Shown here in pieces: positions 46,101-52,603 of a stretch of 64,000 nucleotides of DNA (the stretch's first letter is position 1; each line of letters opens with the position of its first letter). The translations under genes and the position numbers were made by a program. The notes below the pieces were generated by a model that saw only the letters and a program-made list of their open reading frames with translations, did not search any database and was not told the DNA's origin. Source of the DNA: an uncultured bacterium (GTDB taxonomy: Bacteria; Elusimicrobiota; Elusimicrobia; Elusimicrobiales; Elusimicrobiaceae); contig CASEVY010000010.1 of assembly GCA_949291515.1 (NCBI GenBank), forward strand, positions 124,001 to 188,000, given 5' to 3'.

Positions 46101-49100
46101 TGTACAAGCGGCTCCTGCGGTAACACCCGCGCCCGTTGCGGCTCCCGTAACTCCGACACCTGTCGCTCAGCCTGCGCCTGTTGCGGCGCCTGCGGCGTCC
46201 GCCGCGCCCGCTAAGCAGCTTGATGAGGCTACGGTAACGGAAGAGATAGTCAATTTGATAGCTGAAAAGACGGGATATCCGAAGGATATGCTCGAACTCG
46301 ACCTCGATATGGAAGCGGACTTGGGTATCGATACGGTAAAACAGGCCGAATTGTTCGCGGCGATGAGAGAGATGTATAATCTGCCTCAGGCCGAGGGCAT
46401 ACAGCTTAAAGATTATCCTACGATAAGACATTGCATTAACTATGCTTTAAACGCTTCAAAGGCTTCTGCCGCGCCTGCCGCGGAGCCTGCTCCTCAAGCG
46501 CAGAGCCAAGCCGATCAGAGCGCGGAAGTGAAGGTTGAGGCGCCCGCGCAAGCGGCGGCGCCTAGCGAGCCCAAACAGTATGAAGGCGAAGATTCCCATA
46601 ACAAGAAACTCCGCTTTATACCTACTTTGGTTGACGCGCCATTGTCCGCGGAAGCTAGTCGCAGGCTTTCGGCCGACAGGACGGTATTGATATTCTCCGA
46701 CAGCGCGGCATTGACAAGGGCTTATGTCGACGCTTTTAAAGAGCAGGGCGTAAAGACGCATATATTTACCACGCTTAAAACTCGCAGCAAAAACACGACG
46801 ATAGTCAACTGGGACAGCCTTGAGGAAACCACCGCCGCCTTGGAGCAATACGCCAAGGAAAACCCCGGTCAGGTACAGGGTATAGTCTACTTGCTGCCGT
46901 GCTCTATTAAGAAGTTCGACAAGAAGATCAATCCTCATGCCGATTTGACCAAATTCCTTATGCCTTTGTTTATGGCGAGCAAGATATTCGTAAAGGATAT
47001 GTCAAAACGCGATGACGCCGATACTTTCCTTTCGGTGGTGTTTAAAGTGGACGGCGCTTTCGCCTATAAGACCAAAGAGGCTATCAGCCCGACGATAGGT
47101 TCCGTCTGCGGCGCGGCCACCTGCTTGAGGAAAGACTTCTACGAGATAGGCGGCGTATTTACCAAGGTTATGGACTTCGAGCCCACCGCCGAAGCCGAAT
47201 ATATGGCCGAAAAGACCATATACGAAATACTTAAAGGCGACGACAGAGCCATGATAAGCTACTATCAGGGCAGGAGAAGCACTATGTTCTCCGTTCCCAG
47301 AAAACTCAATATGAGCAAAAAGCATATGGACTTGACGGGCAAGACGGTAGCTTTCACCGGCGCGGGCAGAGGCTTGGGCGCGATACTTTCGCAGAAGTTG
47401 GCCTCCCAGTATAAAGCCAGAGTATTGATACTCGATATCATAGAGCTTACGGACAAAACGCCGTATTGGGCCACCCTTAACGAAGCCGAACTTAAAGAAC
47501 TGAAGAATAAGATGTGGCTTGAAATGAAAGCCGACAAAACCGTGCGCGCCACCCCCGTAATGCTTGAAAGAGCGTTCGGAAAGGTAAAAGATTCCATAAC
47601 ACTCTACAAGAATATGCAGAAGATAAAGGCTTTGGGCGGGGACGTGGACTATTATCAGTGCGACGTTACCAACGGCAGTATGATGAAAGACGTCGTAACC
47701 AGGATAAAAGCGAAATACGGCAAAGTGGACGGCTTGATACACTTCGCCGGTTTTGAGAGATCCAAACTGTTCACGGATAAGACTACCGACGAATACTACA
47801 GAACGTTTGACATCAAGGCGACCAGCGCCGCGGCTTTCGTTGCGTTGAACTTCGTAAAGGATACGGGCTTCTACGCTTTCGCCTCTTCAATAGCGGGCAA
47901 ATACGGCAACTTGGGCCAAAGCGACTACGCCAGCGCCAACGACTTCTTGGCCAAGCTCTGCATTTCCTTGCAGAACCAAGGCCAAAGGGCGGTCAGCATC
48001 GATATGAGCGCGTATGCCAGCGTAGGTATGGGCGTAAGGCCGGGCGTAGTGGAATTCTTGACCTCGCAGGGTCTTAAGTTCGTAGACCCCTACGACGGTA
48101 TGCAGATATTCCTCAACGAAATAGTCTACGGCAAAGTGCCGGAAATCGTCCTCACCGACGACTTGGGCAATTTGGACTGGGACAAACAAATAAGGATAAA
48201 CGATCCTTTCATTCTGGAAGAAGAAACCGAGGAGGGGGGCAATATCCCCTCCGGCGGCAACGGCGGGCAGAGCGGCGCCCCCGCAGCCGATACTGAAGCC
48301 GAAGAAAGCGTAAAGCAGCCGCAGGAAGAGGCGGAAAACTTTTTTTTGGGTGAAGTAAAAAACCTCGCCGCGGGTAAAGAAATAGCGGCGGAGAACACCT
48401 TTAACGCCGAATATCCCTTTCTTTTCGATCACGCGATCGAGGGCACGCCTTATGTGCCGGGCGTTATGGGCATTGAAACTTTTATGGAGACGGCTTCCAT
48501 GCTTGAAGGCAAAGTTCCGCAAGGCTTGGAGGATGTGCATTTCTACTTGCCGATAAAACTTTTAAGGCGCCGCCCGCAGGCCGTTCGCATCAAAGGCGTA
48601 AACGACGGCGGGAAGATTTCTATGGAAATAGAGTCGGATTTTATTAACAGCAAGGGCGTAAAGATGGGCAGTACGCGCCGCCATTTTACCGCCAGAGTTT
48701 TGGAACATTTCGAAAGCAAGTGGAATCAGTATAAAGACAAAGTCAATTTGGACGGCGGAGAAATGGCCGTCAGCAAGGAAGAGATTTATTCCAAATATTT
48801 CCACGGGCCGTCGTTCCAGGTATTGGGCGGAATAATGAAGCTGGACGATAATGCCGTTTTGGGCGTATACGAAAAGCCCTCACAGGTATTGTTCCACGAC
48901 GGGCCGAAACATCTTATCGCTTATCCTATGCTTATTGAAGCGTGCTTCCAAACCTGCGGATACCGCGATTTGGCGATAGAAAATCGTATGACTCTGCCCG
49001 ATTCCATCGGCAAAGTCTACATACACGGCAAAGGCGAAGCGCCCAATAAACTGTATACTTTGGCGGTGTTTACCGGCAAGAATATAGAGGGCAAGAGCAT

Positions 49101-49176
49101 ATACGACGGCTTCGTTTTCGACGAAAACGGCAAGCTGTGGATAGAGCTTTCCGATTATCAGATGATAGGACAATAA
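40195..49176 (+). CDS. Iterative type I PKS / PUFA-synthase-like megasynthase (KS-AT-KS-ACPx4-KR-DH)
   Basis: One 2993-residue polypeptide. KS1 (about 1-455): Cys215 in DAACASS, His349 in EAHGTAT, His388 in GHAKAA. AT (about 612-940): Ser715 in GHSLGEYG, and HAFHS around His820, the malonyl-CoA type motif. KS2 (about 990-1500): Cys1245 in GACAST, His1393 in SHETYTPARGG, His1433 in GHSMGAG; a divergent but complete triad. Four ACPs around T1646, T1773, T1908, T2047, joined by Ala/Pro-rich linkers. KR (about 2130-2660): GAGRGLG, Ser2565 and Tyr2578. C-terminal DH (about 2715-2993): His2746 in HAIEGTPYVP, but the usual Asp motif reads YPMLIEACFQ (Glu for Asp). No ER or thioesterase. Likely builds an iteratively reduced or unsaturated acyl chain; product unknown. 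Confidence 0.93.
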   Translation: MSKNNLEPIAVIGIGAIMPGALSKDEFWKNITEGKNSIIEVPQDRWDYRLFYSEDRSVPDKTYSKIGGFITGFKFNSLKYRIPPSVAKQMDSIQHLALETASMALEDAGYDKKDFDRTRTAVIIANAVGGIKNEYSNTRIYKAFYYDMLKHAEHFASLPPAQQEAIIEEVEAAVNKKFLPITEDSMPGELPNVIAGRVANVFNLNGTSFSIDAACASSLAALDQAVNGLRVGNYDMALCGGVDQMMSPAAYIKFCKIGALSADGSFAFDARANGFVMAEGAGIVLLKRLSDAERDGDKIYGVIRAIGASSDGKGKGITAPNPKGQKLAIENTFRQLDYTPGDIGLMEAHGTATKVGDAAELSALDDVFKPYAPAGSIGLGSVKSQIGHAKAAAGIASVIKVMLALHNKVLPPSINFVTPNPIVDWASTPFKVITEAREWKSDKIRRANVSSFGFGGTNFHLAAEEYNPSLSAKKASIPAAAKVETSNNEEKETMSQTQNTAGKYELLVPMEKLQGDMLVFSGDSKQDLFNELNAAVQSIQGDPLYLVKAAYKNHTAHYKQYAVSINAESPEKLKEKIQFFIKTASASDVWSESSLYLKMKGIYPFYNHSEKPKVCFMFPGQGSQYVDMMKDLASKYKVVRDTFAEADVILKQLAGTTLTDVIWSKEGESKEEYKKREEGIKQTQITQPAILTANVAMMRLLYQFGIKPDVTMGHSLGEYGAAVAAGVLSFPDAIRAVTTRGTAMANIQVPDCGKMAAIAAPVEKIEPELKKISGYVAVANKNCPTQTVIAGESKPVEDAVAMFTAMGIQSVLVPVSHAFHSAIVRPASAVYREFLNGLEIHAPKLPITSNVSADFYPSDPSKIRDMMVEQIMSSVEWIKQVELAYARGVRLFIEVGPKRVLSAFVTSTLSDKKDIRVLASNHPKRGGITEFNDLMANLVAAGIWIDWSKTDMNKEDTIFNPAFVAAAGGKAAEVKETACTESCAAAAANGEIQVAISGIAAGTPGSWEKVFREGNLDEILQGKNFIENISVSEQEKQIEKNIEYVVKSRVGNHRVEKLTDVSQSVKLAAKKGEFDLEKEFGVPAKWVKSMDPSFTLAIAAGILALKDAGIPLVLYYKPTTAGTYLPDRWGLPQSMIDDTGVIFTSAFPTVNSWAFEVSTKMADVLMGKTKKEVRAFYEQIINSINDETLKAQIKAWFEERFAEYEHHNPRVFSQDFLLKAIPIAHSQFCQWIRARGPATHLSGACASTAQAISVAEDWIKLGRAKRVIIIAADDVTNSVIQEWILAGFLASGAVSREGDVTKAALPFDRRRNGMIVGMGAAGLVVEAESEIRKRGMTPLTRILATEITNSAFHPTRLDVNHVAEVMDRMMGKVEKKYHLNRSDMSKEMVFISHETYTPARGGSASAEVFALKNTFKGDVQNVIVSNVKGFTGHSMGAGLEDVIAVHSLNTGNVPPIANYKEPDPELAGINLSKGGHYNFKYALRLAAGFGSQLSMTLQEKTWSVGQPRIVDQAKYTQWLKEASNQDNPVLEVVNNTLRIKDNYQAGKRPALVMEASQAFVDKADAGHLHAAPAQAAAPAAEPVQSVAASVQAAPAAQPAPVAAPARKLDEATVTEEIVNLISEKTGYPKDMLELDLDMEADLGIDTVKQAELFAAMREMYNLPQTEGVQLKDYPTIRHCINYALSAASGNNAAPAAAPVQAAAVKPAPAAPSVTPTPVAQPAAAPAVSAAPAKKLDEATVTEEIVNLISEKTGYPKDMLELDLDMEADLGIDTVKQAELFAAMREMYNLPQAEGIQLKDYPTIRHCINYALSASAAPAQAAAPVAATPVQTVTAPVQAAPAGTPAPVAAPVTPTPVAQPAAAPAASAKKLDEATVTEEIVNLIAEKTGYPKDMLELDLDMEADLGIDTVKQAELFAAMREMYNLPQAEGIQLKDYPTIRHCINYALSASAAPAQAAAPAASPVQTVTAPVQAAPAVTPAPVAAPVTPTPVAQPAPVAAPAASAAPAKQLDEATVTEEIVNLIAEKTGYPKDMLELDLDMEADLGIDTVKQAELFAAMREMYNLPQAEGIQLKDYPTIRHCINYALNASKASAAPAAEPAPQAQSQADQSAEVKVEAPAQAAAPSEPKQYEGEDSHNKKLRFIPTLVDAPLSAEASRRLSADRTVLIFSDSAALTRAYVDAFKEQGVKTHIFTTLKTRSKNTTIVNWDSLEETTAALEQYAKENPGQVQGIVYLLPCSIKKFDKKINPHADLTKFLMPLFMASKIFVKDMSKRDDADTFLSVVFKVDGAFAYKTKEAISPTIGSVCGAATCLRKDFYEIGGVFTKVMDFEPTAEAEYMAEKTIYEILKGDDRAMISYYQGRRSTMFSVPRKLNMSKKHMDLTGKTVAFTGAGRGLGAILSQKLASQYKARVLILDIIELTDKTPYWATLNEAELKELKNKMWLEMKADKTVRATPVMLERAFGKVKDSITLYKNMQKIKALGGDVDYYQCDVTNGSMMKDVVTRIKAKYGKVDGLIHFAGFERSKLFTDKTTDEYYRTFDIKATSAAAFVALNFVKDTGFYAFASSIAGKYGNLGQSDYASANDFLAKLCISLQNQGQRAVSIDMSAYASVGMGVRPGVVEFLTSQGLKFVDPYDGMQIFLNEIVYGKVPEIVLTDDLGNLDWDKQIRINDPFILEEETEEGGNIPSGGNGGQSGAPAADTEAEESVKQPQEEAENFFLGEVKNLAAGKEIAAENTFNAEYPFLFDHAIEGTPYVPGVMGIETFMETASMLEGKVPQGLEDVHFYLPIKLLRRRPQAVRIKGVNDGGKISMEIESDFINSKGVKMGSTRRHFTARVLEHFESKWNQYKDKVNLDGGEMAVSKEEIYSKYFHGPSFQVLGGIMKLDDNAVLGVYEKPSQVLFHDGPKHLIAYPMLIEACFQTCGYRDLAIENRMTLPDSIGKVYIHGKGEAPNKLYTLAVFTGKNIEGKSIYDGFVFDENGKLWIELSDYQMIGQ
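45016..46452 (+). repeat. Four near-identical ACP-coding tandem repeats
   Basis: The ACP cassettes start about 45016, 45400, 45805 and 46225, each about 230 bases, separated by 120-190-base Ala/Pro linkers. They agree at most bases, including synonymous positions, with spacing of 127, 135 and 139 residues between the attachment sites. This implies recent duplication or gene conversion. Confidence 0.9.
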
Positions 49177-49180
49177 GAAT

Positions 49181-49206
49181 ACTCCGCCCTTTGGGGCGGA
49201 GTTTTA
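49181..49206 (+). terminator. Terminator/attenuator between the megasynthase and PPTase genes
   Basis: ACTCCGCCC (49181-49189) pairs with GGGCGGAGT (49194-49202), then TTTTAT. The T run is short, so read-through is likely. Confidence 0.7.
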
Positions 49207-49225
49207 TGTAAGCGCGGAGATTTAA

Positions 49226-49852
49226 ATGAGTTATAAACTTAAAATAGTGGATTTGGATAAAGTCCCGCCCGCAGAAGAATTTCTGAGCAAGAGGGAGTTA
49301 AAGGTCTATAATGACTTTAAAGTGGAAAAACGCCGCCGCGAATGGCTGGGCGGCAGATATGCTTTAAAGAAACTTGCCAGCGGATTTTTCATATTCGACA
49401 TCAGGCAGATAGAAGTAGTGAACCGCACTTCCGGCCAGCCGATATTGGGCGTGCCCGGCGGATGCAGTCTGCCGGTATCGATAACGCACAGCGGCGATTT
49501 CGCCGCGGCGGCGATAGCTACGGCAGGTATGGGCATAGGCGTGGATATGGAAGTTATAGAGCCGCGCAGCACAGCTTGGGTGAAGCAGAGTTTCGGGGAA
49601 GAGGAACTTTCGTCCACCGCGCCCGTTTTCCTTACGGAGCTCTGGGCCAAGAAAGAGGCCGTGCTTAAGTTTATGGGCGTGGGATTATCCCTCGATACCA
49701 GGGATATAAGATTTATAAACGGGCATTTGCAGTTTTACGGCAGAGCCTTGGATTTGTGGGCCAGACTGGGCAGCCCTAAAGTTCAAATAGATATTAGAGA
49801 TTTAGACGGGGGCTATAAGCTCGCGATAGCCAGCGAAGCTCCGCTTTTATAG
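49226..49852 (+). CDS. Sfp-type 4'-phosphopantetheinyl transferase
   Basis: A 208-residue protein with the family motifs: LPVSITHSGDFAAAAI (CoA-binding part), GIGVDMEVIEPR (Mg-binding Asp/Glu), and WAKKEAVLKFMGVGLSLD (WxxKEA catalytic motif). It transfers the phosphopantetheine arm from CoA onto carrier proteins. It is right after the megasynthase gene and 10 bases before the carboxyltransferase gene, so it is very likely dedicated to the four carrier domains. Confidence 0.95.
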   Translation: MSYKLKIVDLDKVPPAEEFLSKRELKVYNDFKVEKRRREWLGGRYALKKLASGFFIFDIRQIEVVNRTSGQPILGVPGGCSLPVSITHSGDFAAAAIATAGMGIGVDMEVIEPRSTAWVKQSFGEEELSSTAPVFLTELWAKKEAVLKFMGVGLSLDTRDIRFINGHLQFYGRALDLWARLGSPKVQIDIRDLDGGYKLAIASEAPLL

Positions 49853-49862
49853 AGAGGTTTTT

Positions 49863-51506
49863 ATGGAAGAAGCAGTGAAGAAGGAAACTAAAAACTCGGG
49901 CGTAAAAGATGCGGCTGCAAAAGACGTCAAAGAAGCGAAAGTCAATAAAGAGGAAGAAGTTGCTCCAAGCATAAAGGTTTTTCGCAAGCATATAGAAGCG
50001 GCCCGCACCAGCCCCGCCGACAAGGTTGAGGCTCAAAAGAAGAAGGGCAAATTTACCGCGCGGGAAAGATTGCAATATCTCTTGGACGAAAACAGCTTTT
50101 TTGAAATCCGTACCTTAGCCAAATCCAGATGTACGGACTTCGGCATAAAAGATAAGGACTTGAAAGGCGACGGCGTGATAACCGGTTTTGGCAGAATAAA
50201 CGGGCGCGAGGTGGCGATATTCGCGCAGGATTTTACTCAGCTTGGCGGCTCTTTGGGGCTTGCTCATGCGCAAAAGATAGCCTATATAATGGATTTGGCG
50301 CTTGAAGCCAAGATACCCGTCATCGGGCTTTTGGACAGCGGCGGCGCCAGAATACAGGAAGGCGTAGACAGCCTTGACGGGTATGGCGAAATATTTTACA
50401 GGAACGTAAAAGCCTCCGGCGTGATACCGCAGATTTCAGTTATTTTGGGCCCCTGCGCGGGCGGCGCGGTCTATTCGCCCGCTTTGACGGACTATATCTT
50501 TATGGTTGACGGCATAAGCCATATGTTCGTTACTGGGCCCGGCGTAGTAAAATCTGCGACGGGCGAGGACGTGGACTTTGACACTTTGGGCGGCAGCAAG
50601 GCGCACAGCCAAAAGAGCGGCGTATGCCATATGGTAGCCAACAGCGAGCAGGATTGTTTCAGGCAAGTAAGGGATTTGCTTACATTCCTTCCGCAAAACT
50701 GCTTTGAGAAATCCTCCAGCACCAGCACGATAGATTCCGCCGACAGGAAAACACCTTTTTTGGAAAAGGTGGCGGGTATGAACCCGAAAATGCCCTTTAG
50801 AATACAGCATGTGATTTGGGAACTTGCCGACGAAAATAAATTTTTCGAGATACACCGCGACTTTGCCAAGAACGTGGTAGTCGGTTTTATACGCATGGGC
50901 GGGGAAGTAGTCGGCGTTGTAGCCAATAATTCCGACCATTTGGGCGGCGCCTTGGACTTGCACGCCAGCGATAAAGCGGCGCGCTTCGTAAGGTTCTTAA
51001 ACGCGTTCAATATACCGATATTGACCTTGGTGGATATAGGCGGCTATTTGCCCGGCGTAGAACAAGAACACGGCGGCATCATCAGGCACGGAGCGAAACT
51101 GCTTTACGCTTATTCCGAGGCGAGCGTCCCCAAGATTACTTTGGTTTTGAGAAAGGCCTACGGCGGCGCTTATATAGCGATGAGCTCCAAATATTTGAGG
51201 GGTGATTTTAACTTCGCTCTGCCTTCCGCGGAAATTGCGGTTATGGGCCCAAGAGGCGCGATAGAAATACTCTATTCCAAAGAGATAAAAGCCGCGCCGA
51301 AAGAAAAAGTGGAAGAAATAAAAGAACGCCTGACAAAAGAGTATGCGGAGAAATTCGCCTCACCTTATCAGACCGCTTCCACCGGCTCCATAGACGAGGT
51401 TATCGAGCCCTCCAGCGCGCGCCAGCGCATCATAAGGGCGCTTAGGATACTCAAAAACAAGAGGGATCCGAAAGCCAATCCCCAAAAAGGGAATATACCT
51501 CTTTAA
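49863..51506 (+). CDS. Acyl-CoA carboxylase carboxyltransferase subunit (PccB/MmdA type)
   Basis: The 547-residue protein is one of the usual length (about 510-550) with a longer Lys/Glu-rich N-terminus. Carboxyltransferase signatures: KFTARERLQYLLDENSFFEI, DSGGARIQEGVDSLDGYGEIFY, LGPCAGGAVYSPALTD and the second half GGYLPGVEQEHGGIIRHGAKLLYAY. It would add a carboxyl group to acetyl- or propionyl-CoA from biotin, or decarboxylate methylmalonyl-CoA. No biotin carboxylase or biotin carrier gene is adjacent. Its place behind the megasynthase suggests extender supply, an inference. Confidence 0.93.
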   Translation: MEEAVKKETKNSGVKDAAAKDVKEAKVNKEEEVAPSIKVFRKHIEAARTSPADKVEAQKKKGKFTARERLQYLLDENSFFEIRTLAKSRCTDFGIKDKDLKGDGVITGFGRINGREVAIFAQDFTQLGGSLGLAHAQKIAYIMDLALEAKIPVIGLLDSGGARIQEGVDSLDGYGEIFYRNVKASGVIPQISVILGPCAGGAVYSPALTDYIFMVDGISHMFVTGPGVVKSATGEDVDFDTLGGSKAHSQKSGVCHMVANSEQDCFRQVRDLLTFLPQNCFEKSSSTSTIDSADRKTPFLEKVAGMNPKMPFRIQHVIWELADENKFFEIHRDFAKNVVVGFIRMGGEVVGVVANNSDHLGGALDLHASDKAARFVRFLNAFNIPILTLVDIGGYLPGVEQEHGGIIRHGAKLLYAYSEASVPKITLVLRKAYGGAYIAMSSKYLRGDFNFALPSAEIAVMGPRGAIEILYSKEIKAAPKEKVEEIKERLTKEYAEKFASPYQTASTGSIDEVIEPSSARQRIIRALRILKNKRDPKANPQKGNIPL

Positions 51507-51522
51507 TAAGGGAAAAATCCAT

Positions 51523-51553
51523 AAAAAGCCTCCGCTTGCGCGGAGGCTTTTTT
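51523..51553 (+). terminator. Intrinsic terminator after the carboxyltransferase gene
   Basis: AAAAAGCCTCCGC pairs with GCGGAGGCTTTTTT. Confidence 0.92.
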
Positions 51554-51695
51554 GTCGTAATGAAAAATAGTCTGCGACGTTAAAATATTTATTTTCTTCT
51601 ATTATAGATACCATCTTTGAAATTTACGAGCAATATCGCCGTATTTTTATTGCTCGGCAAGAGGTTTGTTTTATATAAAGATCTGAATATCCCGC

Positions 51696-51726
51696 ATAAA
51701 AAACGCCGGCTTTAAAAGCCGGCGTT
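51696..51726 (-). terminator. Intrinsic terminator of nfnA-nfnB
   Basis: AAACGCCGGCTTT / AAAAGCCGGCGTTT stem (51701-51726), with a T run on the minus strand (plus 51697-51703). Confidence 0.9.
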
Positions 51727-51747
51727 TCTTCAATCATTGTTTGGAGT

Positions 51748-52602
51748 TTAATGTAAGCCTATTTTGCATTTGTGGTCGCGTTCGTAAAGCTCAAGCGATT
51801 GCTTCTCTTCGGGCTTATATTCGCTGGTGCGCTTCATAAGATTATCGAAATCTATATTTGAAGCTTCAAACATCGGCCCGTCGACGCAGGCGAATTTCGT
51901 TTCGCCGTCCACTATAACCCTGCAGCAGCCGCACATACCGGTGCCGTCAAGCATAATCGGGTTTAAAGAAGCAAAGGGTTTTATGCCCAGCTCTTTCATC
52001 AATTTGGCCGTAAACTTCATCATCGGGATAGGGCCGATTATAAAGCCCGCGTCTATCTTTTCGCCCGATTCGTGCAAAGTTTTTAAAGCGTCGGTCACCA
52101 AACCTTTCTGGCCGTAGCTGCCGTCGTCGGTCGCGACGACGGTGACGTCGGATACGGCCTTCATTTCGTCTTCCAGTATCAGGAGGTCTTTGGTGCGCGC
52201 GCCCAATACGGATACTATCCTGTTGCCCGCCTCTTTAAACGCCTTTGCGATAGGCAGTATTTCCGCTATGCCAACTCCGCCGCCCACTACCGCGACGGTG
52301 CCGTATTTTTTTATCTCAAGCGCGGTGCCCAGCGGGCCCGCGACGGTCAAAAATCTGTCGCCCTGCTTTAAATTGTTGAACATCAGGGTGGATTTGCCGA
52401 TGGCTTGAATAATGGCTTTTATTGTGCCTTTTTGCGCGTCCCAATCGACTAAAGTTACGGGTATGCGTTCGCCAAGCTCCTCGCCCCGTAAAATTATGAA
52501 TTGGCCCGCCTTCGCTTTGGTGGCTATCAAAGGCTGATATATTTCAAACTCGCAGATTGTATCTGATATGTTCCTTTTGTTTACGATAGTATATTTTTCC
52601 AT
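51748..52602 (-). CDS. nfnA: FAD/NAD-binding oxidoreductase subunit (NfnA-like)
   Basis: A 284-residue protein. FAD/NAD-binding parts: LGERIPVTLVDWDAQKGTI, VAVVGGGVGIAEILPIAKAFK. A 2Fe-2S cluster motif near the C-terminus reads GTGMCGCCRV and later FACVDGPMFEAS. This is the dihydroorotate-dehydrogenase-electron-transfer type that forms NfnA, the small subunit of NADH-dependent reduced ferredoxin:NADP+ oxidoreductase. Located 1 base after nfnB. Confidence 0.92.
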   Translation of the reverse strand: MEKYTIVNKRNISDTICEFEIYQPLIATKAKAGQFIILRGEELGERIPVTLVDWDAQKGTIKAIIQAIGKSTLMFNNLKQGDRFLTVAGPLGTALEIKKYGTVAVVGGGVGIAEILPIAKAFKEAGNRIVSVLGARTKDLLILEDEMKAVSDVTVVATDDGSYGQKGLVTDALKTLHESGEKIDAGFIIGPIPMMKFTAKLMKELGIKPFASLNPIMLDGTGMCGCCRVIVDGETKFACVDGPMFEASNIDFDNLMKRTSEYKPEEKQSLELYERDHKCKIGLH

Positions 52603-52603
52603 A

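Noticed and set aside
45016-46452. Repeat block that could be taken for a CRISPR or satellite
   Set aside because: Repeat units are in frame ACP domains with variable coding linkers.
47002-48540. Large minus-strand open frames over the megasynthase
   Set aside because: They are shadows of a GC-biased gene; the plus-strand product has clear KS, AT, ACP, KR and DH motifs throughout.
40195-49176. Calling the locus a PUFA (EPA/DHA) synthase
   Set aside because: No PfaB, PfaC or PfaD genes, no ER, and a different domain order; only a relationship is claimed.
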